Shown one piece after another: positions 43,900 to 53,603 of a stretch of 64,000 nucleotides of DNA (positions are counted from its first letter, which is position 1; the number at the start of each line of letters is the position of its first letter). Where the stretch lies: positions 2,666,001-2,730,000 of the forward strand of contig BLLK01000069.1 of assembly GCA_021927905.1 (NCBI GenBank), given 5' to 3'. Both the position numbers and the translations under genes were made by a program. The DNA is from Chaetoceros tenuissimus (lineage: Eukaryota; Bacillariophyta; Thalassiosirophyceae; Chaetocerotales; Chaetocerotaceae). The notes under the pieces are model-generated. The model worked only from the letters and a program-made list of their open reading frames with translations, did no database searches and was not told where the DNA came from.

Positions 43900-45310
43900 A
43901 TGAAGATACCAGCTTACTCATCTCTCTTTGTGCTAATTGCAGCAGCACAGGTTGCTGCATTTGCTCCATCTCAAGTCTTTTCCACAAAAAATATCAATTC
44001 TCATTTGTACATGTCAGAACCTGCTTCAGATCTTACTGGAAAGATTGTAGCTCAGCGTTATATCTATCGACTATCTCCTGAGAGATCATCAGTGACCACT
44101 CCTTATACTCTTGAAGAACGTCAATACTATACTGTTGCAGAGGATCGTTCTCTTGAACCATTTGGTGAGAAGCATTTCATCTTTAGAGATGATGTCCGTA
44201 AGAATCCAGATGTCGAAGCACCAGAGGAATCAGTCAAGAAGAATGGTATGCCACGGGTTTATACTCGTATTGGAAAGCCTTTGTACACTGTCAAAGATTT
44301 GAAAGAAGATGACGGCGATGAAGAACTTGGTGGGTCAGTATGGGAAAGTTCTTATGTCATGGCTCTGTACTGTATGGAACATCCTGAGATCATCACTGGT
44401 AAAGGACTCGAGTTGGGAAGGTAAGCACATTCTTATTCTTTTATATGAAAAAACTGCCATATGCATTCATTATCTCACTTGGCTCATTGACCGTAGTGGC
44501 GTAGGAGTTGGGTCTATCCTAGCAACGATTGGAGCTGGCTTAGCTTCTGGTTCAACTGAAACATCTACTTCATCTGGATATCAAAGTATTGAAGATATTG
44601 CAAATACACCTGTAGCATCCCCAGATAGTGATGATGAAGAAAGTCTTATGGCACCTGTACCAAAGAATTTGCAAAAGATTGTTTTATCAGACACACACGA
44701 GAACCTTTTGAACAATTGTTTGGATAATCTTGGCTCTGCAGCCTTTCCAATCGCAAAGGCAGAAGTTTCATATTTGGACTGGAAAACTAGAGTATCAAAT
44801 GATATGAAAAACGCTTTTGATTTTATCATTGGTTGTGATTGTGCTTACTACTTTCCTTTGGTGAATCCATTGGCAAGAACTGTAGCGTATTCATTGAAAA
44901 GTAGCCCATACGATCGCAGAAACAATGATCAAATTGTAAGAGGGAGATTTCTCCATATTGGACCAGAGCATCGAGAGTCCATTGATGATCTCAAGCGTAA
45001 GCTAGGACGTGGATACAAAATGACTTCCAGAATGAAAGAAATCGTACTTGAAAGCATTGCTCTAGTTCCTCTAATTATCGATAGTCTTGAAGATGTAGAA
45101 AAACAAATGAATGAAGAAGTAGAAGGTTCGCTCGGTGGTTACGTAGAATACCAAAGTGTCGATTCTAGTAGATATACAGCTCTGACTGCGGTTCATAATG
45201 AAGACTACGATGGATTAAATGGAGATTATTTCTTTCCAGCAGAAACTGGACGCGAAGGTAGCTATGGCGACTCTGCTCAAGAACTAGACTATGGCACAGA
45301 AGCAATGTAA
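43900..45310 (+). CDS. Plastid-targeted METTL21-like (Methyltransf_16) methyltransferase
   Basis: Model: exons 43900-44420 and 44497-45310 (76-nt intron), 444 aa. The N terminus is a signal peptide ending in the diatom plastid motif (QVAAF|APS). The catalytic region shows GGSVWESSYVMALYCMEHPE, then GKGLELGSGVGVGSILATIG, the SAM-binding motif I restored exactly by splicing at LG|SGVG. Later blocks are LSDTHENLLNNCLDN (motif II) and FDFIIGCDCAYYF (post-I/IV, DCAYY). This is the lysine-methyltransferase-type Methyltransf_16 family (METTL21/EFM relatives). The target, presumably a plastid protein, is unknown. A ~50-residue Ser/Asp-rich insert follows motif I. Confidence 0.82.
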
Positions 45311-45376
45311 ACAACATGAGAGTTCAATCGTATAAGCTCTGTTTTAAAGTACATATAATTTCTACGAGAATAGATT

Positions 45377-48300
45377 TTACTGGTTTGCAGCCGCAGCTGC
45401 AGCTCTGGCCCTTCTTTTACGTAATATTTCAATCTTTGATAATCTTGGCTTGGTATCCTTCTTGGACTGCACAGAAATAGAGGAGGAAGACGACTTGGAA
45501 GAAGTTTCTTTATCATTCTCCTCCCTATTCTCTTTTATAACCTGCAAGTGATTTCTAATAATCCCAAATTTGGTCTTCATTTGATTAATCCGAGCATCCC
45601 TCCTTTCTAGCTTTGCCTTCAACTTCATTACTTCAAGCTCAAGAGATAATTGACTTGTTTTGGATGATTCCTCAGGTGAAACAATCTCGACGACGCTCTG
45701 CGATTTAGGTGACAGAATGTCGTCAAGGGAATCACCTGTATTACTTATAGCCGAAGAAATGGAGGTACCTGCAACACTGTTTTCATCAATGCGCTCCAAT
45801 GCCATCCTCTTGATTTCTTCTTCTTCTTCCACTTTTCTACGATATTCGTTCATCTTCTTTGCCAAGGACTGAACACTGAAGGATAACTCCTCACGTTTAT
45901 CCTTCTCCTCGAGCAACGCAGCACGAGTATTATAGAAGTTGGTTTGAAATTCATTCATTTCACCCTGAACTTGATTCAATTTGACATTCTCTTCTTCAAG
46001 ATCTCTTTGAGTATTTCCCAACCTTCTTTTATAGTGATAATGTTTCCTTGTTTGAATTGTTGTAGCTCGTGCTAACGCCTTGATCGCATATAACATCTTT
46101 GAATTGTTTTCACGGAGAATTGCTAACTCTTCCATTTCACTACTTGATAAAAGATTGTTCGATGACGGTTGCTCATTCTCATCTCGAGGCTTAGTCACAT
46201 TTGAAGTGTCATCTCTTGACTCTTCTCTGAGTTTCTTCTTCTTTGACCTCATCGAAAGTCTAGAAAAAGTATTTCTGATAGGCGCACTCTTTTTTGATTT
46301 TGTAGATCTACTCGATCCACTTCCTTTACTACTAGATACACTGTCCACTGATTCATTTGAAGATTTTTTGGGGATATCTCCATGCTTACTTTTGTTGGAT
46401 CGGATGGATCGGGCAGAGTTATGACTCAAACGAGAATCTCCGCTAAGTGTCGAACAATCATCTCTACCATCATTTGACTGGCTTCGCAATTCAGAATCAC
46501 TCTTCTCCACAGTCTCAATGATTCCAAGAGTCATCTCTAAGCATGCCAATTTATCATCAAATGAGTTGAGTTCGTCTTGCAGTGACATGTTTTCTTCCTG
46601 AAGCCTGAGATTTTCCTCCTTCAACATTGATACTTGGCTTTTGTCATCACTGTCCTGTTTTGAAGAAATTTGAGACAAATTTTCAAGAGTAGTAGATTGG
46701 ATATGATTTGCATCTTCGCAATCATGAGAAATTTTATCAGCATCAGATGTTTCATCCTGACCTTCCACAATAGTTTCAAGGACATGCGACTCTCCTTCTG
46801 CGTATAGAATAGATTCTTCTTCTTCTAGTGCTTCGTCAAGAGCTGCCTCCAATTCTGCCTCCAATTCTATTTCTTCAAGGGCCTCTTCTAAGACGGATTC
46901 TAATTCCATATCAGCACTGTCTGCTCTCGGTAGAACCAGTTTGTCATCGGTGATGTCTGACTCCACTGACTCTGAAGCATCACAATCGTCCTCCTGGGAA
47001 TTAATACTAGGAAAGTCGGAAGACAATTTCTCTTCTATACGAGAAGCTAGAGTTGTATCATTGTCTTGCAACTGTTCCGGAGCCTCATCAATATTGTTCA
47101 TCGAGTCAGTATCCGTATCCTCCTTGCCTTCAATTACACTATCATTTGATGAGCCCACAAGTACACCAGGTGCATCGTCTTCATCAATCTTATTATCTGA
47201 AAGGAATTGTTCAGAATTATCTGAATTAGAGTCCGGAGATTTGTTTTTTTCATCTGCTTTAGTAACTTCAGATTGAGACCTGCTCGAAACAGATTTTTCA
47301 TTTATTTTTGAGATTGGATCAATCGGAGCATCATCAGTACTTGAGTAACTGCTAGGACCTCTTGTACATAATATGGAACTGACAAGCTGCAGTGTCTGTG
47401 GAGCATAGTAAGTCCCATCTTCATTCAATGTGACAACATCTGCACTTTTTCCCGTATCTTCAGTATTGTCATGTGCTTCTGTGTTGTCATCCACAATTAA
47501 ATCATCACTTGATTCGGATGATTGTGATTCGGAATCATTACTCTTACAAGATGCATCCTCAACAAATTTGGTCTCAGAAATAATCTGGTTCCCAAAAGTC
47601 TCAGCCATAATTTGTCGGATTTTTTCAGGGCTCAGACTTTCTTCAGTAGAGTTGCTATTATTATCTGAGGCAATAGAGCCTGCAGAAGACCCACGCGAAT
47701 CCGAACCAACATCAGAACTACTCTCTTGAATGACAGAGTGAATATGTTCAGCATTTGAGTCTTCCGAAATAGAAAGTGCCTGTACAGATTTAACAGAAGA
47801 CTTGTCCACGCCTATTTCTTCTTGGACTGACTTTTTAGGGACTTCGCTTTCGCATGAAGACTTAGAAGAAGTGACTAAGCTTGTTTCTACCGCAGATTTA
47901 ACAGAGAGCTCATCCTCGACCTCTGCTTCATCTAAAGTTTCTTTCTCCTCCTCAGATGACCTTGAGGAAGTGATTGAAATTGCCTGTTGAAGAGATTTCT
48001 CAGAGAGCTCATCACCGACCTCTGCTTCATCTAAAGTTTCTTTCTCCTCCTCAGATGACCTTGAGGAAGTGATTGAAATTGCCTGTTGAAGAGATTTCTC
48101 AGAGAGCTCGTCTTCGACTTTTCCTTCTTGTAGAGATTTCTCAGAGAGCTCATCTTCATTGGATGACCTAGGAGAAGTACTAGAACTTTGAATGTGTCCT
48201 AGGGAATTTCCTTCTCTAGTACTATTATCTCCATCATTACTATCTTCTCCCTGAGAAGCATCTTGGTCTATGCTCTTCTCTTCATCAGAGGTATTCTGGT

Positions 48301-50014
48301 TCTGATCTTCATTCCGGTTCTGATCTTCATTCTGTTTGGAATCTTGCCTCTCATCGCTCTTTTCAGACTTGTTTGTGTCGTAACTTTTATTACTGTTGGT
48401 ACTATCTTCTTGTGGTAACTCTTCTGCATCATTTTGACTGGTAGAAACTGTTACAAAACGCCTTTTCCGTGATAAAATACTGAAACTTCCTTCTGACACA
48501 TCCTCACTAGAAGTAGTCTTGGGATCTAAAGTCTCAATATTTGGTATTGAAGTTACTTTTTCTGTTTCGGTCAGTGTTTCATTTTGTAAGTCTTCACTTT
48601 TGCTACTAATACTGCTTGAACTCATCACAATCTGACTAGGACCTGATCCAATAGAATTAGTAGGACTCTTTGAAACAAAAGTTGTTTCTACACCCTCAAA
48701 ACTAGCAGCAGATAAAACTGCTTTTGATTGACTATTGCCAACAACTTCAGATTTCATCTGATGACTTTGTTGTTCCTTATCATTGTCTATAGTGTCATCA
48801 AGTGCATTTATTTCGCTAGTATCAGTATCGATCTTCTTGACTTCCAAGTTTGTATCGATACTCATTGTACTCTGAGAAACCCACAAATCCGTAGTTTTCA
48901 TAGTTGTAGAACTTCTAAGATGACCCTCATCTTTCGCGATACTCTTGTAAAAGTTCATCTTCTCATCATGACTGGCATCACTGGCACTATATTCGATCTT
49001 GACAGAATTTTCCAACTCTTGCTCATCATCAAAACTAGCTTTACTTCTAGGAGACTCATCACTCTTCATGCTACTTTGACTCTTGGCACTATAAGTTTCT
49101 AGCAAACTTCGAGCAGACGATAAAAGATTCGCAGTAGAGTCATGCCTAGAACCTGAGCTAGTACTAGCACCATCTTTTTCTTTTCCAATGTTCCAACTTA
49201 AGATGCTATCATCATCGTCCAAATGAAGGTTACTCGTTTGTGAAGCATGCAAACGGCTAGAATTCATACTTTCCACGAAATCTTCAACTTCTTTGAAAAT
49301 ATCTTCACCTTCTCTAATGACAGTATTGATGAAAGCAGTATCATCACTCGTTTTACTATTGCTATTGGATCCATCGGTGGAGTTCACGTTACAAATACTA
49401 GGTGTCTTGTCTGTGTTCAATCGCTTTTCCACTAGATCATCAACTTCAGCCCCTCTATCTTTTACCTCAAGAACTGTTTCCATCTCGTCCTTGTTTTTAG
49501 CATGATGCTTCTTTTCTGGCACTTGCATAGACTTCAAAATACCCCCAGTAACTCTCGAAAAGTGGGAAGCTATGGAGCGAATTGGAGAAATACTAAAGTT
49601 CTTGTTACCTAGAGGAGGTTTTTCGTGAGATTTCAGCATTCTAGATTGATTGAAGTCGTCACTAATGGATCGTTCATCATCCATACTAATATCACTGCTG
49701 ATGTTAAGGTGTGAACTTTCCAAATGTGCCAAATCTCCAATAGAGCGGCTATATGACATGTTGCCAATTGAACTATTGTCGTCCTCCTGCTCTTGTGTAG
49801 ATCGAGATTTTTGGATAAAGCAAATCTCATCTAACTTTGACGGAGATATTGGAAAAGAAGTATCAGGTTTGTCAGGAAAGCCTGATATATCAGAGTCAAA
49901 TGATGAATCTAAGGAAGAATTGAGACCCTGATTTTTCACTTTTTCCAGTAGAGCCTTTGCATCGTTGATGCGATTCTGGACCTGCACATTTTGCCTACCA
50001 GGCTGGTTAAGCAT
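45377..50014 (-). CDS. Very long acidic Ser/Glu-rich coiled-coil protein
   Basis: Single-exon 1545-aa protein of unknown function. Residues ~1-1050 are low-complexity, dominated by Ser, Asp, Glu and Asn, with many potential phosphorylation sites. They include two exact-looking 33-residue repeats (~637-703) and shorter DELSEKS copies. Residues ~1070-1170 and ~1270-1480 form coiled coils (ENLRLQEENMSLQDELNS; LEVMKLKAKLERRDARINQM). A basic Ser/Lys segment lies between them. The C terminus is basic and Ala-rich (RKRRARAAAAAANQ). No enzymatic motif. A scaffold or cytoskeletal role is a guess. It converges on the methyltransferase gene, 66 nt between stops. Confidence 0.75.
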   Translation of the reverse strand: MLNQPGRQNVQVQNRINDAKALLEKVKNQGLNSSLDSSFDSDISGFPDKPDTSFPISPSKLDEICFIQKSRSTQEQEDDNSSIGNMSYSRSIGDLAHLESSHLNISSDISMDDERSISDDFNQSRMLKSHEKPPLGNKNFSISPIRSIASHFSRVTGGILKSMQVPEKKHHAKNKDEMETVLEVKDRGAEVDDLVEKRLNTDKTPSICNVNSTDGSNSNSKTSDDTAFINTVIREGEDIFKEVEDFVESMNSSRLHASQTSNLHLDDDDSILSWNIGKEKDGASTSSGSRHDSTANLLSSARSLLETYSAKSQSSMKSDESPRSKASFDDEQELENSVKIEYSASDASHDEKMNFYKSIAKDEGHLRSSTTMKTTDLWVSQSTMSIDTNLEVKKIDTDTSEINALDDTIDNDKEQQSHQMKSEVVGNSQSKAVLSAASFEGVETTFVSKSPTNSIGSGPSQIVMSSSSISSKSEDLQNETLTETEKVTSIPNIETLDPKTTSSEDVSEGSFSILSRKRRFVTVSTSQNDAEELPQEDSTNSNKSYDTNKSEKSDERQDSKQNEDQNRNEDQNQNTSDEEKSIDQDASQGEDSNDGDNSTREGNSLGHIQSSSTSPRSSNEDELSEKSLQEGKVEDELSEKSLQQAISITSSRSSEEEKETLDEAEVGDELSEKSLQQAISITSSRSSEEEKETLDEAEVEDELSVKSAVETSLVTSSKSSCESEVPKKSVQEEIGVDKSSVKSVQALSISEDSNAEHIHSVIQESSSDVGSDSRGSSAGSIASDNNSNSTEESLSPEKIRQIMAETFGNQIISETKFVEDASCKSNDSESQSSESSDDLIVDDNTEAHDNTEDTGKSADVVTLNEDGTYYAPQTLQLVSSILCTRGPSSYSSTDDAPIDPISKINEKSVSSRSQSEVTKADEKNKSPDSNSDNSEQFLSDNKIDEDDAPGVLVGSSNDSVIEGKEDTDTDSMNNIDEAPEQLQDNDTTLASRIEEKLSSDFPSINSQEDDCDASESVESDITDDKLVLPRADSADMELESVLEEALEEIELEAELEAALDEALEEEESILYAEGESHVLETIVEGQDETSDADKISHDCEDANHIQSTTLENLSQISSKQDSDDKSQVSMLKEENLRLQEENMSLQDELNSFDDKLACLEMTLGIIETVEKSDSELRSQSNDGRDDCSTLSGDSRLSHNSARSIRSNKSKHGDIPKKSSNESVDSVSSSKGSGSSRSTKSKKSAPIRNTFSRLSMRSKKKKLREESRDDTSNVTKPRDENEQPSSNNLLSSSEMEELAILRENNSKMLYAIKALARATTIQTRKHYHYKRRLGNTQRDLEEENVKLNQVQGEMNEFQTNFYNTRAALLEEKDKREELSFSVQSLAKKMNEYRRKVEEEEEIKRMALERIDENSVAGTSISSAISNTGDSLDDILSPKSQSVVEIVSPEESSKTSQLSLELEVMKLKAKLERRDARINQMKTKFGIIRNHLQVIKENREENDKETSSKSSSSSISVQSKKDTKPRLSKIEILRKRRARAAAAAANQ
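47904..48101. repeat. 99-bp tandem duplication (two copies) in the 1545-aa protein
   Basis: Copies at 47904-48002 and 48003-48101 differ at very few positions and keep the frame (33 residues each). A partial third copy of the DELSEKS part follows at 48102. Confidence 0.88.
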
Positions 50015-50710
50015 CTTCCAGCTCTTTACGTGATGCTATAATTGGATGGATTGAGATAGTTTCTATAGGAAAGCTTTGTTTCTTTCAATAGGAATTGGAA
50101 AATATCAAAAGAAATCAAACAAACGAAAAAGTGGGTTGAAAAAGCCTTCGAAGGCAACGGTTTTTGTGAGGAGAAGTACGCGAAATACGTAGGTATGAAA
50201 CTTTGATGGAACAGATCTTCCAGCTCGCCAATACTAAATTAGGGATAAATATAACGGTTATATAACGATTGCACGCTAGAAAGGTGAAAGGTACAAGTTA
50301 AAAAAGTACTTCACTATTTACTTCATTGTTTACTTTATTTCTAACGAAAGAATTTGGAAGAATCATAATTAATATAGTACGGGAAGAAGATTTACCATAG
50401 AATATTGAATATCCTCGCGCTTTGTGGGTTGCCATATACTTACATTTTCTGTGAGCACATTTCGGCATTGAGAACAAAGGCAAATTGACAATAAAATACA
50501 TAAAAAAGCAATACAGTAGAAATAGTGTCAATTACATTTCGATCTTCTACAACTAAACCTCTAATGATGCATTTATAACAATTTTTTATGAAAAGTTTTT
50601 TATTTTTAATCATTCAGTACACTGCATAGCGCAAACGTCTAATAACGTAATCATCATGAAGGACACTTTTCTTACACATTAATTCAAGTGTCTCTTATCA
50701 ATCATGACTC
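50015..50710. other. Intergenic region, AT-rich
   Basis: Nearly 700 bp with the 5' flank of the 1545-aa gene and the 3' end of the gamma-CA-like gene. Short frames only, none with conserved features. Nothing else seen. Confidence 0.45.
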
Positions 50711-51663
50711 TTATCCCTGAGTTGCAGCAACTCCCTTCTTTTCCAATTCCTCCAAATGAACATAAGTATTACCAATTGGTAAAAATTCTACAATGTGTTC
50801 TTGAGCTTTCAGTGCAGTCTTCTCCGCATGACTCTGGATGTGACCCTTTGCCTCATCATCTAATTCTTCAATAAATGCAGCTGGGTTTCCTCCCCATCTT
50901 TGTCCAGCTGGAATTTTGGTGTATTCAGGAACAACAGTTCCAGGCTCCAAGATTACATTTGACTCTACAACTGCTCCCTCACCAATAACACATTTCTCAC
51001 CAATCTCTACCAAATCTTGAATAGTACAGGAAGTAAGAACCGATCCTGCACCTACACTTACGTAATGTCCAATGGAGCATACTGGTGGAAATCCAGTTTT
51101 TAGTGTTGTACTCTTTGGAGATACAGTGGATACTACTGCACGGTCTTGTACACTGGATGCGAATCCGATGGTAATTGGGTGCGAATCAGCACGCACAACA
51201 GCTCCGTACCATACTGATGATTCATCCCAGTTGGTAACGTTGCCAATGACAGATGCTGATGGTGCAATAAAAGTATCATTTGTTTTAAATGGCTTATTTC
51301 CCATAAACATCATGGAAGGTCTATGTCTTGTGAAGATCTGGAGATGTATTGATTAGTATTTTGTTGTGTGTTTAGAGGTAATTAATAGAAGCATACCAAC
51401 GTAGAGATGCAAAAAATATTTTGGTTAGAGATTGAAAAATGGAAAAATGATCTTTTTGGAAAAAGAAGTAGGTAGTGTGGTCTCTCTATCCTCTTCCAGT
51501 TCAAGATGACAATTGTACACTTTCTACCAAGATATAATTTTGTACATCTTTTCGATGGCGAGTTCTCGACTCTCGACCCTGCTCTTACCTCTACTCCTCC
51601 CGCTTCCTTCAAAGCAGCTCCAGTCTCACGGAGAGCTCTTCCTAATACAGCCTTTGCACTCAT
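50711..51663 (-). CDS. Mitochondrial gamma-carbonic-anhydrase-like protein (complex I), zinc ligands missing
   Basis: Model: exons 51589-51663 and 50711-51337 joined over a 251-nt intron (phase 0), 233 aa. The short first exon (MSAKAVLGRALRETGAALKEAG) matches gamma-CA N termini. The second exon is a left-handed beta-helix: FIAPSASVIGNV, SVWYGAVVRAD, VGAGSVLTSCTIQD, RWGGNPAAFIEEL. In gamma-CAs three His bind zinc; here those positions read Ser (RAVVSTV), Ala and Thr (VGAGSVLTSC), so it should be catalytically inactive. The end, EFLPIGNTYVHLEELEKKG, fits plant gamma-CAL subunits of respiratory complex I. The segment between exons is shorter than expected (a conserved LQG-type stretch is absent), so a small exon may be missed. 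Confidence 0.85.
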
Positions 51664-51963
51664 TCTTGTATAATTTTTAGAAATAGATGAATGTAACCTA
51701 GTACTTGCAGTAGAAGTTTTCGTCTAGTGTTGTTGTTTTCCATTTCACATTTCACACAACCAGTCTATCGCTTCCAGCTTTCAAATCTGAAAGAGAAGGG
51801 AAGCAAAGAGGGAGTAAAAATCTCAATATTTCTAACCTATTATTGAAATGTGATATACATGCATAGTATTCGTCTGAACCACTTCATTTTTCATCTTTTG
51901 TATTGTTCAAAACAAAGTAAAAACAATTGTACTAGGACAACATTTGCAATTCGAATAAATAGG
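51664..51963. promoter_or_regulatory. Divergent intergenic region (gamma-CA-like / 2OG dioxygenase)
   Basis: About 300 bp of 5' flank for both genes. The dioxygenase frame is open back to 51859 (in-frame ATG), so part may be coding if that start is used. Confidence 0.4.
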
Positions 51964-52776
51964 ATGGCAAAGAAAAAGAGTAAACTAAAGAGTACTGGTG
52001 GAAAAAATGAAGCGTCATCGGATCCCAAGGCCAGTAAGAAACAATCGTCTTCTTCTTCTTTCCCAAAAACGTTGCTTCAAGATTCATCCAACAAAGTTAA
52101 AGATAATGGAGAATATGATTACAGTCAGTACTACAAAGTTCCAAAATTAAAAGTGGAAACGTTGGTTCCATCAGCGGTGTTTGTGGCGAGAAACTTGTTA
52201 ACACAAAAAGAATGCCAAGAATGGGTGAAGTACTCGGAACAACAAATTGGATATGAAAAACTGAATCGACCGCAAACACGTGAATATGCACAGAGAGAGT
52301 GTGGAAGGATATCACAAAACGATTGGGATATGGCAGATTTGCTATATCAACGCATGAAGCCAATGGTTGATGAAATAATTACTCAGATTGTTGTCCCTCA
52401 TGCCAATCCAAACTATCAACCCATTACTTGCAATGGCAATTTACGGTTATATCGATATGAAAAAAACATGTCTTTTGGAAAGCATTATGATGGTAGTGAA
52501 CGGATTGATCGATTTCCAAATGGAAATACTGAAATTACTGTGCTTGTATATTTGTCATCGTGTAAAGGTGGCGCTACTAGGTTTTATTTGCCATCATCTT
52601 CATCCAAGAAGCAAAATAAGAACGAGATTGATAAAAATGGGATTGCATTTCAACCAGAAGCAGGGGCAATATTGATGCATATGCATGGTGATCGATGTTT
52701 AGAACATGAAGCTGATGCAGTTGCAGATGGAGTAAAATATGTACTGAGAACTGATATTGTATATGGATGCCCATAA
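51964..52776 (+). CDS. 2-oxoglutarate/Fe(II) dioxygenase, prolyl-4-hydroxylase-like
   Basis: Preferred start is the ATG at 51964 (AGGATGGC), giving 270 aa. An in-frame ATG at 51859 would add 35 residues of no clear character. A Lys/Ser-rich N terminus precedes a double-stranded beta-helix domain. The iron triad is visible: HYD (His ~174, Asp ~176 in FGKHYDGSE) and the distal His in CLEHEADAV (~248). The 2OG-binding basic residue is probably in VKYVLRTDIVY (Lys or Arg ~257-261). NTEITVLVYLSSCKGGATRF is typical of the P4H/2OG-FeII_Oxy family. The substrate is unknown. Converges on the thioesterase gene, 53 nt between stops. Confidence 0.85.
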   Translation: MAKKKSKLKSTGGKNEASSDPKASKKQSSSSSFPKTLLQDSSNKVKDNGEYDYSQYYKVPKLKVETLVPSAVFVARNLLTQKECQEWVKYSEQQIGYEKLNRPQTREYAQRECGRISQNDWDMADLLYQRMKPMVDEIITQIVVPHANPNYQPITCNGNLRLYRYEKNMSFGKHYDGSERIDRFPNGNTEITVLVYLSSCKGGATRFYLPSSSSKKQNKNEIDKNGIAFQPEAGAILMHMHGDRCLEHEADAVADGVKYVLRTDIVYGCP

Positions 52777-52829
52777 TGTAAGGTATAAAATAGTTTTAAA
52801 CAGACAAATCATCGTGCTATTCTCTATGG

Positions 52830-53603
52830 TTATTTTTCAGCTTCCTCCTCTCCAGAGAACAATTTCTTATCCAAAAATTCTGCCAGTGCCTCCATCTCGT
52901 TTGGATGAGCTCCATGCCCTACAGGGTAAGACGAGTCTTGAATTTCTTCAACTCCCATCTCACGTAATTTATCTACTCCATATTTCTGTTGTTCAAATAG
53001 AACTTTGTCATCAAATGACCCGTGTCCCCACATGAGAGGTACACTTGCTGATGATTTCTTCATTGTCGATTCGTCAAAAGTTAACCACCCTGAAAGATTC
53101 ACACATGCTGCATACTTCTCTTCGCTTTGATACACCGCTCTCAAAGCCACTGCTCCACCTTGCGAGAAGCCACCAATCACAATTCTATTCTTGTCAATTC
53201 CTTTCTCTTTTACAAGTTTATCGACACATTCTCCAATTTGAGCTACTGCCTTGCTCTTCCCTTCCTCATCATTTTGACAACCCACACCTATTGGCCAATC
53301 AAAAAGATCAAACCATCCAGGCATCGTCATGCCTCCATTGATAGTTATAGGAATAGTAGGCGCAGGAGGAAAGATATATGTAAGATTTGACAGAGAAGGT
53401 TTTATGGAGGGTAGTTGATATTCTAAAGACGACCAACCCGCCGGTGTATCCCCTAGACCATGCAAGAAGATTAATGCAGCTGGCTTGTTGTTGGCTACTG
53501 TAGACATTGCGTGAGTAGCTTGTTTTGACGAGAGGAGAAACAGTGGTAAAAGTAATGATCTTCGAAAAAAAGCTCTTGAATTAGACCCTGCCGAAAGTAG
53601 CAT
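52830..53603 (-). CDS. Acyl-protein thioesterase / lysophospholipase (LYPLA family)
   Basis: 257-aa alpha/beta-hydrolase that removes palmitoyl groups from proteins or hydrolyses lysophospholipids. Family blocks: LIFLHGLGDTPAGW (oxyanion region), MPGWFDLFDW, IGGFSQGGAVAL (nucleophile Ser ~147), PLMWGHGSFDDKV (Asp) and YPVGHGAHPNEM (His). The first ~32 residues are an extra hydrophobic leader (SLLLPLFLLSSKQATHA) before an in-frame Met (MSTVANNKPAAL), where cytosolic homologues normally begin. Two products, membrane-routed and cytosolic, are therefore possible. Confidence 0.9.
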   Translation of the reverse strand: MLLSAGSNSRAFFRRSLLLPLFLLSSKQATHAMSTVANNKPAALIFLHGLGDTPAGWSSLEYQLPSIKPSLSNLTYIFPPAPTIPITINGGMTMPGWFDLFDWPIGVGCQNDEEGKSKAVAQIGECVDKLVKEKGIDKNRIVIGGFSQGGAVALRAVYQSEEKYAACVNLSGWLTFDESTMKKSSASVPLMWGHGSFDDKVLFEQQKYGVDKLREMGVEEIQDSSYPVGHGAHPNEMEALAEFLDKKLFSGEEEAEK

